Source: JBHGBM01 sp041946965
GTDB taxonomy: Bacteria; Acidobacteriota; Terriglobia; Bryobacterales; Bryobacteraceae
Assembly: GCA_041946965.1 (NCBI GenBank)
Contig: JBHGBM010000066.1
Span: forward strand, 22,067 to 86,066
Direction: 5' to 3'
DNA length: 64,000 bases
The position numbers and the translations under genes are program-made. This document shows positions 16,263 through 25,378 of this stretch, piece after piece (the first letter of the stretch is position 1; each line of letters starts with the position of its first letter). The notes below the pieces were generated by a model. That model saw only the letters and a list, made by a program, of their open reading frames with translations. It made no database searches and was not told the origin of the DNA.

Positions 16263-17429
16263 ATGTTTCGTTTTGAGACCGCTGGCGAGTCGCACGGCGA
16301 GTGTCTGGTGACCACGGTGTCCGGCTTGCCGGCGGGAGTTCCCGTGTCGGCGGACGAAATCAACCGGGAACTCTGGCGGCGGCAGCAGGGCTACGGCCGC
16401 GGCGGGCGCATGAAGATCGAAACGGACCGCGCCGAAGTGGTGGCCGGCGTGCGGCACGGCTGCACCATCGGAGCGCCCGTCGCCATCCTCATCCGCAACA
16501 AGGACTGGCAGAACTGGAGCGAAGCGCTGCCGGTGGAAGAAGGCGACCCCGCCAAGAAGAAACCGGTGACGCGTCCGCGTCCCGGTCACGCCGACCTGGC
16601 CGGCTGCCTCAAGTACAACCTGCACGACGCGCGCTACATCCTGGAGCGCGCCAGCGCCCGCGAGACCGCCGCCCGGGTGGCTGCCGGAGCCGTCGCCAAA
16701 TCGCTGCTCAACCTGTTCGGCATTGACGTGCTGAGCCACGTGATCCAGGTGGGAGGCGTGCGCCTGGAGCGCCGCGCCTCCTGGGAAGAGATCGTCGCGC
16801 TGAGCCGCCGCGAGGAGATCGTGCTGGGCTGCGTGGATGCGGCCGTCGAGGCGCGGATGAAGGCCGTGGTGGATGAGGCGTACCGCACGGGCGAGACGGT
16901 GGGTGGCGTCTTCGAAGTGGTGGCCCACGGGCTGCCGCCGGGCCTCGGCTCGCACACCACCTGGGACGCACGGCTGGACGGCAGACTGGCGCAGGCGGTG
17001 GTTTCCATACAGGCCGTGAAGGGAGTCGAGATCGGCGACGCCGTCGAAGCCGCGGCGAGCTTCGGCTCCGCCGTGCAGGACACCATCCGCTACGACCCGG
17101 TCGACGCCGCCTTCAAGCGCGGCGCCAACCGCGCGGGCGGCATCGAGGGCGGCATCAGCAACGGCCAGGACATCGTGGTGCGCGGCTATCTCAAACCCAT
17201 TTCCACGCTCCGCAGGCCGCTCGAATCCGTGGATTTCGGCACGCGCCAGCCCGCGCTGGCCGCTTACGAACGCTCCGATGTGGCCGTGGCGCCGGCGGCC
17301 GGCGTGATCGGAGAAGCCATGGTGGCGCTGACGCTCGCGGCCGCGTTTCTGGAGAAGTTCGGCGGAGACTCGCTTGGCGAAACCGGCCGGAACTTTGATG
17401 CCTACCTGGATCAGGTGAGAAAATTTTAG
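16263..17429 (+). CDS. aroC: Chorismate synthase
   Basis: This 388-residue FMN-dependent lyase converts ESPK (5-enolpyruvylshikimate 3-phosphate) to chorismate, the last step of the common aromatic pathway. The family signatures are clear: the N-terminal FRFETAGESHGE, then GYGRGGRMKIE, RPRPGHADLAG, the RASARETAARVAAGA block, and the late GGIEGGISNGQDI with R-P-L-E-S-V-D. Length is normal. The ATG at 16263 gives the expected N-terminus, and the longer open frame upstream runs into the promoter region of the divergent receptor gene. The peptide deformylase gene starts two bases after the stop, so the two are probably co-transcribed. Confidence 0.97.
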   Translation: MFRFETAGESHGECLVTTVSGLPAGVPVSADEINRELWRRQQGYGRGGRMKIETDRAEVVAGVRHGCTIGAPVAILIRNKDWQNWSEALPVEEGDPAKKKPVTRPRPGHADLAGCLKYNLHDARYILERASARETAARVAAGAVAKSLLNLFGIDVLSHVIQVGGVRLERRASWEEIVALSRREEIVLGCVDAAVEARMKAVVDEAYRTGETVGGVFEVVAHGLPPGLGSHTTWDARLDGRLAQAVVSIQAVKGVEIGDAVEAAASFGSAVQDTIRYDPVDAAFKRGANRAGGIEGGISNGQDIVVRGYLKPISTLRRPLESVDFGTRQPALAAYERSDVAVAPAAGVIGEAMVALTLAAAFLEKFGGDSLGETGRNFDAYLDQVRKF

Positions 17430-17430
17430 T

Positions 17431-17946
17431 ATGGTTTACCCCGTCGTAAAGTACGGTGACCCGGTCCTGGAGTCGGAGGCGGCCGACGTCACCGAGTTCG
17501 ATACGCCCGAGTTGCACCAGTTCATCGACGACATGTTCGAGTCCATGTACGCCGCTAAGGGGGTGGGGCTGGCGGCGCCGCAGATCGGGGTATCCAGGAA
17601 GATCGCCGTCATCGACGTCTCCAACGGAGAGAAGCCGGAGGAGAAACTGGTGCTCATCAATCCGAGCATCGTGCGCCTGGACGGAAAGCAGACCGGGGAG
17701 GAAGGCTGTCTCAGCATCCCCGGCTTCCGCGAGCAGGTGCGCCGCGCCAAGCGCGTCACCATTCGCGCCCAGAACGTCAAGGGCGAGTGGTTTGAGAAGA
17801 CCGGAGAAGACCTGCTGGCACGCGCCTTCCAGCACGAGACCGATCACCTGTACGGGCGCCTGTACATCACCCACGTCAGCGCGCTGAAGCGCGACCTCAT
17901 CCGCCGCAAGGTGCGCAAGCTCGCCAAAGCCGGCGAGTGGAGCTGA
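17431..17946 (+). CDS. def: Peptide deformylase
   Basis: This 171-residue metal-dependent hydrolase removes formyl from the initiator methionine of new proteins. All three motifs are intact: GVGLAAPQIG (motif 1), EEGCLSIPG with the metal-binding Cys93 (motif 2), and QHETDHLYG with His135, Glu136 and His139 (motif 3). It directly precedes fmt, the enzyme that adds the formyl group, which is a common arrangement. The C-terminal tail is short and basic. Confidence 0.97.
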   Translation: MVYPVVKYGDPVLESEAADVTEFDTPELHQFIDDMFESMYAAKGVGLAAPQIGVSRKIAVIDVSNGEKPEEKLVLINPSIVRLDGKQTGEEGCLSIPGFREQVRRAKRVTIRAQNVKGEWFEKTGEDLLARAFQHETDHLYGRLYITHVSALKRDLIRRKVRKLAKAGEWS

Positions 17947-17957
17947 GCGCTCCTCAC

Positions 17958-18869
17958 ATGCGCCTGGTTTTTCTCGGCACCCCGCAGTTCGCCGTGCCCA
18001 CGCTCGAGCGCATCGTGGAGGCCGGCCACCGGGTGGACCTGGTCGTCAGCCAGCCGGACCGCCCGCGCGGCCGCGGGCGCGAAATGGCCGCTCCGCCGGT
18101 GAAGGAAACCGCGCTGCGCCTCGGCTTGCCCGTTTACCAGCCCGAGCGCGTTCGCCGGCCCGAGGCCGTGGAGCGGCTGGCCGGCATCGCGCCCGAAGCC
18201 ATGGTGGTGGTGGGTTACGGGCAGATCATTCCCCAAGCGGTGATCGATATCGCCCCGCTGGGCATTCTCAACGTGCACGCCTCGTTGCTGCCGAAGTACC
18301 GCGGCGCGGCGCCCGTGCAGTGGGCCGTCGCCCGCGGCGAAACCCGCACGGGCGTTACCATCATGCGGATCGACGCGGGCCTGGATACGGGCGATATCCT
18401 CCGCGCGCGCGAAACGGAAATCGGTCCGGAGGAAAACGCCGTCGAGCTTGCGGCGCGGCTTGCGGCCATGGGTGCGGACCTGCTGGTGGAGACGCTCGCG
18501 GACCTGCCGCGCATCGAGGCGCGCCCCCAGGACCCGGCGCAGGCGACCTACGCTCCCCTCCTGAAGAAGGAGGACGGTTTGATCGACTGGACCCGGCCCG
18601 CGCGCGAAGTTCACAACCGCGTGCGCGGCTTTCAGCCCTGGCCGGGAGCGTGGACCCGGTTCCGCGGCCAGACGCTGCTCCTCTGGAAGGCGCGCGTGGG
18701 CGAACGCGATCTCGCGCCCGGTGCGCTGCGCCGGGAGGGCGGCCTCTGGGTGGGTTGCGGCGAGGGTGCGCTGGAACTCGTCGAGGTGCAACTGGAGGGC
18801 CGCAAGCGCATGTCCGGCGGCGAGTTCGCCAACGGCCAGCGAATCGGCGCGGGCGACATAGTAGGATAG
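17958..18869 (+). CDS. fmt: Methionyl-tRNA formyltransferase
   Basis: This 303-residue enzyme formylates Met-tRNA(fMet) using 10-formyl-tetrahydrofolate. The N-terminus MRLVFLGTPQFAVPTLERI is typical. The formyl-folate site is seen as NVHASLLPKYRGAAPVQWA followed by GETRTGVTIMRIDAGLDTGD. A C-terminal OB-like tRNA-binding domain (about 205-303) is present. An alternative GTG at 17937 would add seven residues overlapping def. I prefer the ATG at 17958 because it gives the family N-terminus. Confidence 0.95.
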   Translation: MRLVFLGTPQFAVPTLERIVEAGHRVDLVVSQPDRPRGRGREMAAPPVKETALRLGLPVYQPERVRRPEAVERLAGIAPEAMVVVGYGQIIPQAVIDIAPLGILNVHASLLPKYRGAAPVQWAVARGETRTGVTIMRIDAGLDTGDILRARETEIGPEENAVELAARLAAMGADLLVETLADLPRIEARPQDPAQATYAPLLKKEDGLIDWTRPAREVHNRVRGFQPWPGAWTRFRGQTLLLWKARVGERDLAPGALRREGGLWVGCGEGALELVEVQLEGRKRMSGGEFANGQRIGAGDIVG

Positions 18870-18890
18870 GCTTTAAGCCTTTCCACTGCC

Positions 18891-20069
18891 ATGAATCTGC
18901 CGCTGGGATATCGATACGCCGCCACCTGGGCGGGTATCCGCCAGGTCCGCAGGGACGACCTGGCCCTCATCGTTTCCGGCATGCCTGCCACGGCTGCCGC
19001 GGTGTTTACGCAAAACCGCGTCCAGGCCGCGCCCGTGAAACTGGCGCGCCGCCACCTGAAAACCGGCAAGGGATTGATTGGCGCCATCCTGGCCAACGCC
19101 GGAAACGCCAACTGCGCCACCCGCACCGGCGACCAGGTCGCGCTCACCTGCTGCCGCGCGGCCGCGCGTCTGTTGAAACTGCCGCCCGCCCAGGTGCTGC
19201 CCGCCTCCACCGGCGTGATCGGGGTCGAGCTGAACGCCAGGCTCATCACCGGCGCGCTGCCCGGCCTGGTCGCGGCGCTCAGCGAAGAGCGCTTCGGCGA
19301 TGTGGCCCGCGCTATTATGACCACGGATACGCGCCCGAAAGAGGCTTTCGCCGAAATCAAGCTGCGCCGCGGCACGGTGCGCATCGCCGGCATGACCAAG
19401 GGCTCCGGGATGATTCAGCCCATGATGGCGACGACGCTTTCCTTTGTGCTGACCGACGCCAATGTGCCGGGCGCCGCACTGCGGGCGATTCTGAAACGCG
19501 GCGTGGAGCGCAGCTATAACCGCGTCTCGGTCGACGGCGACACCTCCACCAACGACACGCTGGCGCTGCTCGCCAACGGCGCCAGTGGCGTCCGCCCCGA
19601 CTCCAGGGAAATGCCGGCATTCGAAGAGGCGGTCACAGGAGTGCTCGAAGACCTGGCGCGGCAGATCGCCCGCGACGGCGAAGGCGCGCGCAAATTGGTG
19701 ACGATTCACGTGACCGGCGCCGCCAGCGACGACGCCGCGGCGCGCATCGCCCGGGGCATCGCCAACTCGCCCCTGGTGAAAACCGCCATCGCGGGCTCCG
19801 ACCCCAACTGGGGCCGCATCATCTCCGCGGCCGGAAACGCCGGAGTGGCCTTCGACCCGGCCAAGACCGACATCGACCTGCAAGGCGTCGCCGTGTGCCG
19901 CGGCGGCCTGGCAGCCGATTTTTCGGAAGCGGAGCTGAAGGCCAGACTCGACGCGCCGGAGTGCGAGATCCGCTTCGCCCTTCGGGGCCGCGGCAAGGGC
20001 CGGGCCCGTTTCTGGACCTGCGATTTCACCGAGGATTACATCCGCATCAACGCGAGCTACCGCACGTGA
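18891..20069 (+). CDS. argJ: Bifunctional ornithine acetyltransferase / N-acetylglutamate synthase
   Basis: This 392-residue protein moves acetyl from acetylornithine to glutamate and, in bifunctional forms, also makes acetylglutamate from acetyl-CoA. The precursor cleaves itself before the nucleophilic threonine, seen here as QPMMATTLSFVLTDANV with Thr181. Upstream GMTKGSGMIQ and downstream SYNRVSVDGDTSTNDT are the conserved flanks. The C-terminal SDPNWGRIISAAGNAGV and DFTEDYIRINASYRT match the family end. It lies 21 bp after fmt. Whether it is mono- or bifunctional cannot be told from sequence alone. Confidence 0.96.
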   Translation: MNLPLGYRYAATWAGIRQVRRDDLALIVSGMPATAAAVFTQNRVQAAPVKLARRHLKTGKGLIGAILANAGNANCATRTGDQVALTCCRAAARLLKLPPAQVLPASTGVIGVELNARLITGALPGLVAALSEERFGDVARAIMTTDTRPKEAFAEIKLRRGTVRIAGMTKGSGMIQPMMATTLSFVLTDANVPGAALRAILKRGVERSYNRVSVDGDTSTNDTLALLANGASGVRPDSREMPAFEEAVTGVLEDLARQIARDGEGARKLVTIHVTGAASDDAAARIARGIANSPLVKTAIAGSDPNWGRIISAAGNAGVAFDPAKTDIDLQGVAVCRGGLAADFSEAELKARLDAPECEIRFALRGRGKGRARFWTCDFTEDYIRINASYRT

Positions 20070-20085
20070 TCCCGCTTCTATGCTG

Positions 20086-20192
20086 TGCTACCGCTTCCCG
20101 GCGGTCGCGGCTCGGAATCGGGTGTCACGACGATACGTATGTCATTGATCTGGAGCGCGGCGCCGAGCCGCGACCGCCAGGGAGCGGTGGCA
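20086..20192. repeat. 30-bp imperfect inverted repeat (REP/REPIN-like palindrome)
   Basis: The arm at 20086-20115 (core ggcggtcgcggctcgg) is the reverse complement of the arm at 20163-20192 with three mismatches in 30. The 47-bp centre contains the palindrome ATACGTAT. The element fills most of the 177-bp gap between argJ and the convergent vapC gene. It could be a mobile extragenic palindrome or a long hairpin acting as a bidirectional terminator or mRNA stabiliser. No second copy is seen in this window. Confidence 0.75.
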
Positions 20193-20246
20193 AGGGCGTG
20201 GTGACGGCGCACCATTCGCGCCGCCGAAGGCGAGCTGATTCCGGTG

Positions 20247-20666
20247 TCAGCGGATCACTTCCACCCGCAGCCTGCTCCCGCCCACGGCACGCCCGTTGAG
20301 CCTCTGCCATTGCCGGTCTGCGGTAAGTGCGGCCGCTCCGGTACACGCCGCCACGGTAAGACAGACGCAGTCGCCCAGGCCGAGGCCGTGAGATCTGGTT
20401 TCGGCCAGCAAGACACCGCAGAGCCCGGCCTGGGGACCGGGCAACTCCTCAACCACATCGAGGCCGAGTGCGTCCACCATTTCCACGGCCTTCGCCGGCG
20501 GTACACCCTCCCGCACCAGTTTTCCGATCACTTCGGCGACGTTCACCGAATGCACAAGGGCGTTGTCCAGCACCGCATTCACCTTCTCATGGCCGCGCTC
20601 GTTCAACAAGAGCGCCAGAAGAGCGGAGGCGTCCAGTGCGTACGCCGTTTTCGAGGGGGAACTCAA
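20247..20666 (-). CDS. vapC: VapC-type PIN-domain toxin
   Basis: This 139-residue predicted endoribonuclease has the PIN-fold acidic residues. They are DASALLALLLNE near the N-terminus, the central Glu in NVAEVIGKL, the later Asp in GLGDCVCLTVA, and TADRQW before the C-terminus. VapC toxins cleave tRNA or rRNA when freed from their antitoxin. The start is a TTG at 20666 that overlaps the antitoxin stop by four bases (TTGA), the usual coupling in toxin-antitoxin operons. The RNA target is unknown. Confidence 0.87.
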   Translation of the reverse strand: MSSPSKTAYALDASALLALLLNERGHEKVNAVLDNALVHSVNVAEVIGKLVREGVPPAKAVEMVDALGLDVVEELPGPQAGLCGVLLAETRSHGLGLGDCVCLTVAACTGAAALTADRQWQRLNGRAVGGSRLRVEVIR

Positions 20667-20920
20667 CGCCGATTCTCCCGTTCAGCTTCGGCGCGCCGTT
20701 CCTTAATCAGCTCTTCGGACAGGCGCCGGCCTTCGGGAATGTAGCGGCGCAATTCCCGGCGAACGCGGGCAAGCACCTGCTCGCGCGTGCCCAAACGCAT
20801 GCCGGTTTCATCAACCTGGAGTAGAACCTGCGAGCCCTCCTCCAGCTTCAGTTTGCGCCGGATTGCGGCAGGAATCAGAATTCTGCCGGATTTCTCAACT
20901 TTGACAGAAATGGTTGCCAC
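20663..20920 (-). CDS. vapB: AbrB/SpoVT-type antitoxin of the VapBC pair
   Basis: This 85-residue protein has an N-terminal swapped-hairpin AbrB fold: VKVEKSGRILIPAAIRRKL, then LEEGSQVLLQVDETGMRL. A charged helical tail rich in Arg and Glu follows and probably binds the toxin. Such antitoxins bind the operon promoter as dimers. The start is a GTG at 20920. The gene lies just upstream of the toxin gene, in an operon of two, and 28 bp from the end of the VWA gene, which is on the same strand. Confidence 0.87.
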   Translation of the reverse strand: MATISVKVEKSGRILIPAAIRRKLKLEEGSQVLLQVDETGMRLGTREQVLARVRRELRRYIPEGRRLSEELIKERRAEAERENRR

Positions 20921-20948
20921 AAGGCAATTTTACCATTTCCGTCATCTC

Positions 20949-23453
20949 CTACGCGCCCCGCCTGAACGCCTCCGCGATCCCCCGCCACTTGCGCAGCACC
21001 AGTTCCAGCAGGTTCAGCGCCACCGCCAGCGCCAACAGCCCCGGCCACAGGTGCATGGTCCCGCGCACGCTGCGGCCGGCCGGGTCCAGCACGCGGTTGA
21101 GCGGCGGATTGAAGCGCCCCCCCGTGGCTGTCGCCACCTGCCTGAGCACCTGCTCGTTGGCGCCGTATTCCGCCAGCTCGTCCTCCTCGCGGTAGAAGCC
21201 GACCTCGGGGAAGGCTCGCGACTCGGCCAGCGGCCGCACGCGGAACAGGCCCTGGTTCTGGCGGATGGGCACCCGCGCGCGGTAGTAACCCGCCGCCATT
21301 TTGGCCACCTTGAGCGGCTGCTGGAAGTTGTTCGGGCCGAAGGCGAAAATGTCCGGCGGCTGGGGCGGATCCGGGACGTTGCGGCCCAGGCGGTAATCGA
21401 CCACCAGCTCATTGTGGGCGCGGTCGAATTCCGCGGTCGCCTCGCTGACGTGCGCGTGCGGAAGCAGGTCACGGAAGATGTTCGTCCAGAAGCGGTCGAA
21501 CCCCGGCCAGCTCACCCAGTTTACGGCCCAGCGCGCCTTGGCGTCGGAAGTAAACACCGCCGCGCGCCCCAGCCCGTACTGCCAGCGCACCAGCAGCGGC
21601 TCGCGCTCTTTCGGGTCGGCGTCCAGGATCACGTCCGCCGTCGGCCGCGGTTGGAAACGCACGTAGCCGTGGAGCGCCGGCGCGCCCTCGATGCCCACTC
21701 CATCCAGGATCTCCGCCTTCTTCACCACCACCGGCCTGGTCGGCTTCTCCACTGCGGTCGTGCCGGTGTGCTCCTGGACGTCCTTGATCAGGATCTGTTC
21801 CAGCCCGGAGGGGTCGATCAGGAAATAAGACTTGCCCTGGGAAATCGCCGCCACTTTTTCCAGAAACGCCCGGTTTACGTCCTGCCCCAGGCCCACTGTC
21901 GAGATCGTGATGCGGTTGGCAAGCGCCTGCCGCGAGATGCCCAGGCTGTCGCCCTCCTCCGAAATCCCGTCGGTAAGCAGTACGATGTGCTTGTACATGC
22001 CCTTCTGAGGCGCGATGGCGCGATACGCCTCGGCCAGCGCGGGGGCGATTTGGGTGCCGCCGTCGGGCATGATGCCGGAGATCAGGCGGTTAATCATGGC
22101 CTTGTCCTCGGCCCTGCGGACCGGCACCGCCCACTGGAACGAGTTATCGAAAATCAGCACCCCCACACGGTCGATCGGGCGCAGGTTGTCCACCACGCCG
22201 ATCGCGGCCAGCCGCGCCAGCTCGATCTTCTTGCCCTCCATGGAGGAGGACTTATCCACGATCAGGACCACGCAGGTGCCTTCCGGCGTGCGCGGCGGCG
22301 AGAGCTTGGCCGGCAGGGAACGCTCCAGCGGGTCCTCCTCCTGGTTCTTCTTCTCGACGTAGACGTTCTCCTCGCCCGCGATCCAGAGCAGCCCGCCGCC
22401 CTGTTTGACGAAATTCTCCACCGCCGCCTTGCGCGCGGGCGGCACCAGGTGCGCGTCGAAGTTATTGAAGATCAGAAGCTGGTAGTCGTCCAGATTTTCC
22501 TGCGGAATCCCGTTGGCCCGGGCGACTTCGAACTGGTTGGCTTCGAGCGCACGGACAAGATGCACCTCGGTCCCCGCCGGGTCGCGCGAGATCAACAGCA
22601 CGCGCGGCCGGCGCAGCGTGAGCGCGTTTTCGAAGTGCGCCTGTCCGAGCCCGGGTGCGCTGATCGTGCCCGCCAGTTCGATCGCGCCCACCGCATTCAG
22701 GTCCGCGTGTACGCGGAAATGGTTCATCCCCGGCGCAACCTGTACGGTGCTGGTCCCGAGCGTCCTGCCCTCGGCCGAAACCTCCACGGCGGCCTGAGCC
22801 GATCGCGGCGAGCTGAGCGCCACGTCGATGGGGAAACGTTCCCCGCTGAAGACCAGCGTTGGCAGGCTCACGGATTCGAGCACCAGGTTCGGCCGGGCTC
22901 TCCCGCCGAGCGGGATGGCGTCTACCGGGACCTGCAACTGCTGCGCCTGCCAGATGGCGCGTGAGACGCTGCCGAGGTTCTCGTTGCCGTCGGAAACCAG
23001 CAGCAGACGCGGGATGTATCCGGCGGGCAGCGTGCCCATGGCGTCGCGCACGGCGGCTTCAATATTGGTGCCGCGGCCGGAGGCGCCGGCGGTGTGCCGG
23101 AACTTCCAGCCGTTCCTGTCGAGCTCTTCGCGCTGCGGAGGCCGCGTCGCGCGCGCGAACTGGATCACCTGCGTCCAATTGCGGCCGCGCCCTTTCTCGA
23201 TGCGCGTAGCCAGCGCCGAGGCGCTCTCCAGGTCCTGCGCGGAAACGCTCGCCGAAGTATCCACCAGAATGCCCAGCGCGACTTTCGTCTGGAAGATGGT
23301 CAGGCGCGGCTCGGCCAGCGCCAGCAGCACCAGCGTCATCGAGGCCGCCTTCAACAGCAGCGCGCCGCGGCGTCCCGAACTGCGCCACTCCCAGGCGGCC
23401 CAGGCGAGCGGGAGCCAGGCGAAAAACAACACCCACGAGCGATCGAAGGTCAT
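20949..23453 (-). CDS. Large membrane protein with VWA domain (Bat-like)
   Basis: The protein has 834 residues. Two N-terminal membrane helices (about 5-20 and 28-45) lead to a first VWA-like strand, LGILVDTSASVS. A full von Willebrand A domain (about 400-580) begins CVVLIVDKSSSMEGKKIELA. It carries the D-x-S-x-S metal site, the later Thr/Asp (GGTQIAPALAE) and VLLTDGISEEG. Following it is a segment resembling the class I amidotransferase-like domain found in related proteins (PLLVRWQYGLGRAAVFTSDA). A last helix (LWPGLLALAVALNLLELVL) lies near the C-terminus. The start ATG at 23453 overlaps the stop of the upstream VWA gene by four bases (ATGA). A longer open frame upstream is a shadow of that gene. 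It is the last gene of the MoxR operon. The function of these systems is poorly known. Confidence 0.87.
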   Translation of the reverse strand: MTFDRSWVLFFAWLPLAWAAWEWRSSGRRGALLLKAASMTLVLLALAEPRLTIFQTKVALGILVDTSASVSAQDLESASALATRIEKGRGRNWTQVIQFARATRPPQREELDRNGWKFRHTAGASGRGTNIEAAVRDAMGTLPAGYIPRLLLVSDGNENLGSVSRAIWQAQQLQVPVDAIPLGGRARPNLVLESVSLPTLVFSGERFPIDVALSSPRSAQAAVEVSAEGRTLGTSTVQVAPGMNHFRVHADLNAVGAIELAGTISAPGLGQAHFENALTLRRPRVLLISRDPAGTEVHLVRALEANQFEVARANGIPQENLDDYQLLIFNNFDAHLVPPARKAAVENFVKQGGGLLWIAGEENVYVEKKNQEEDPLERSLPAKLSPPRTPEGTCVVLIVDKSSSMEGKKIELARLAAIGVVDNLRPIDRVGVLIFDNSFQWAVPVRRAEDKAMINRLISGIMPDGGTQIAPALAEAYRAIAPQKGMYKHIVLLTDGISEEGDSLGISRQALANRITISTVGLGQDVNRAFLEKVAAISQGKSYFLIDPSGLEQILIKDVQEHTGTTAVEKPTRPVVVKKAEILDGVGIEGAPALHGYVRFQPRPTADVILDADPKEREPLLVRWQYGLGRAAVFTSDAKARWAVNWVSWPGFDRFWTNIFRDLLPHAHVSEATAEFDRAHNELVVDYRLGRNVPDPPQPPDIFAFGPNNFQQPLKVAKMAAGYYRARVPIRQNQGLFRVRPLAESRAFPEVGFYREEDELAEYGANEQVLRQVATATGGRFNPPLNRVLDPAGRSVRGTMHLWPGLLALAVALNLLELVLRKWRGIAEAFRRGA

Positions 23454-25378
23454 CCGGCCACCGCCTTGCGCCGCGCGCGGAGCCGCATGGAAAGCACGGG
23501 GACCGCGCCGCGTCCGAACCGCCCGAACAGAAACCATTCGATCAGCAGGCCGAGTGCGCCCGCCAGCGCCAGCCACTGCCACAGCTCGAGCGAGGATTCG
23601 CCCGTGCCGGCGGGCCGCGGCAGCCCGCGTCTCGCCTCCTTGGGCGGCTCCCACCGGCCGTCCCACACCTGCGGCAGGGTCAGCGAGTAGACGTATTCGC
23701 GGTCGCCCGCGATGATCCGCACCGTCCCGGGCGTCCCGGAAAAGAAACGCAGCGTGCGGTCATGCAGCGTGAAGGGCACCGGCCCGCCGCTTTCACCGAG
23801 CACCCGCACCGACGCCGGGTTCACGTCCGCATCCAGCGTCATCTTGACCGCCCCCGCGCTGCCCGCGCTGATTTCCCAGCGGCGGAAGATCTCCGGATCC
23901 ATCCAGCGCAGCATATTGGCGAACAGCAGCGGCGTGGCCAGCTCGTAGCGCATTGCCGAGAGGGCCGGATGGAAGCCCAGCACAATCGTTCTGGGCTTTT
24001 CCTCCCGCGCTACAATCACGGCGCCTTCGCCCGCCTGCCCTACCTTGATGTCCCGCGGCCCCGCCTCAAACACGGAAGTGGAGGCCAGCCGGAAATCCTT
24101 GGTGCGCAGACCCGCCGCGATGGGACAATCCGGGGTCCAGCCGGCGAACGGCACGTCCTCCAGCCGCGAGCGCACGGGAATGGGCGAGCCATCCGCAGGG
24201 GGGTCGATCCAGATGGCGTCCACCGCCGGCCGGACCGGCGGCCGGAAGCGGTCCAGGATGATAAGATCGCCCGGCGCCCCGGGGCGGTACTCCGCGGGGT
24301 TCCGGTACACGGCCTTGATGTGGGGATTGGCGTCCAGAACCGGACGCAACAGATCCGGTTCCTGCGAATAGACGGTTACGGGAAGCGCCGGCTGCGCCGG
24401 CAGTTCCAGCACCGCGTGGTCGTCGCCGGGAAAATCGTCCGGGGGCATCAGGCTGGCTTCCAGCAGGCCCGCCGCGCGGGTGCGGTACTCGAAGGTGACC
24501 TCCTGTTCGGAACCCGCCGGCAGCGTCAGCCGCCGCGCGCCCACCGAAACCGCCGCCCTGCCGCCTTTCACCGGCCCGAACGTCAGGGCCACGCTGAGCT
24601 GGCGCGGCGCGGCCGTGTAGTTCCTCACCGCCAGGTAGATCTGCCACAGTTCCGGGTCCGTGGCGGAGCGCCGCAGGCCGGCCTTGCGCAGGCCGCAGTT
24701 TCTAGCGGAATCGGGAACCAGCACCGCGCGGAGATTCCTGTCGGGGGCGGAGGCGGGTTCCATCAGGTCGGCTTCGCCGATGCGCCCGGCGCCCACGTAG
24801 GCGATCTCGCCGGAACGCCGCCCGGGCTGGGCCTGAAGACGGCGCGCGAAAGCCAGCGCCTGGTCCAGGTTGAGCGCGGTCGCGCCGGGGGCGGAGGCGT
24901 CGATGGCCTCCTGAAGTTTTTTGCGGTCCGGCTCGAAGGCCGTGGCCGGCGTGGTAAGGGCGTCGGCGCGCACCAGCATGATGCGGTCGCGCGCGGGAAC
25001 GGCCCGGATGTAGGCATTGGCCCGCTCGCGCGCCGCGTCCATCAGGGCCTTGCCGCCGGATTTCGCGGCCATCCACGCCGAGGTGTCCAGAATCAGCACG
25101 TGATCGCGCGGCGCGCCCGCCGGACTGCCCCAGCGCAACTGCGCGATGGCCAGCAGCAGCAGCGCGATGCTCACCAGTTGCAGGATCAGCGACCACGGCT
25201 GCTGGATGCGCTTGCGCCGTCTCACCGCGGCCGGTTCCCGGGCGGCGATCCAGAACCGCAGCGTGGGCACCAGTTGCCGGCGGCGCGAACGGTCCAGCAG
25301 GTAGAGCGCGACGGTGACCGCCGCCACCGGCCCGAACACCGCCAGAAACTGTGCCAGAGTGAGGTTCAGGAAATACAT
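23450..25378 (-). CDS. BatA-type membrane protein with VWA-like domain
   Basis: This 642-residue protein starts MYFLNLTLAQFLAVFGPVA, the N-terminal membrane module of aerotolerance (Bat) proteins. A basic loop and a second helix (SLILQLVSIALLLLAIAQL) follow, then a VWA-like region beginning HVLILDTSAWMAAKSGG. The metal motif here is D-T-S-A-W, so the second Ser of D-x-S-x-S is lost and metal binding is doubtful. The remainder is beta-rich. A C-terminal helix (LWQWLALAGALGLLIEWFLF) anchors the end. The ATG at 25378 overlaps the DUF58 stop by one base (TGATG). Confidence 0.85.
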   Translation of the reverse strand: MYFLNLTLAQFLAVFGPVAAVTVALYLLDRSRRRQLVPTLRFWIAAREPAAVRRRKRIQQPWSLILQLVSIALLLLAIAQLRWGSPAGAPRDHVLILDTSAWMAAKSGGKALMDAARERANAYIRAVPARDRIMLVRADALTTPATAFEPDRKKLQEAIDASAPGATALNLDQALAFARRLQAQPGRRSGEIAYVGAGRIGEADLMEPASAPDRNLRAVLVPDSARNCGLRKAGLRRSATDPELWQIYLAVRNYTAAPRQLSVALTFGPVKGGRAAVSVGARRLTLPAGSEQEVTFEYRTRAAGLLEASLMPPDDFPGDDHAVLELPAQPALPVTVYSQEPDLLRPVLDANPHIKAVYRNPAEYRPGAPGDLIILDRFRPPVRPAVDAIWIDPPADGSPIPVRSRLEDVPFAGWTPDCPIAAGLRTKDFRLASTSVFEAGPRDIKVGQAGEGAVIVAREEKPRTIVLGFHPALSAMRYELATPLLFANMLRWMDPEIFRRWEISAGSAGAVKMTLDADVNPASVRVLGESGGPVPFTLHDRTLRFFSGTPGTVRIIAGDREYVYSLTLPQVWDGRWEPPKEARRGLPRPAGTGESSLELWQWLALAGALGLLIEWFLFGRFGRGAVPVLSMRLRARRKAVAG

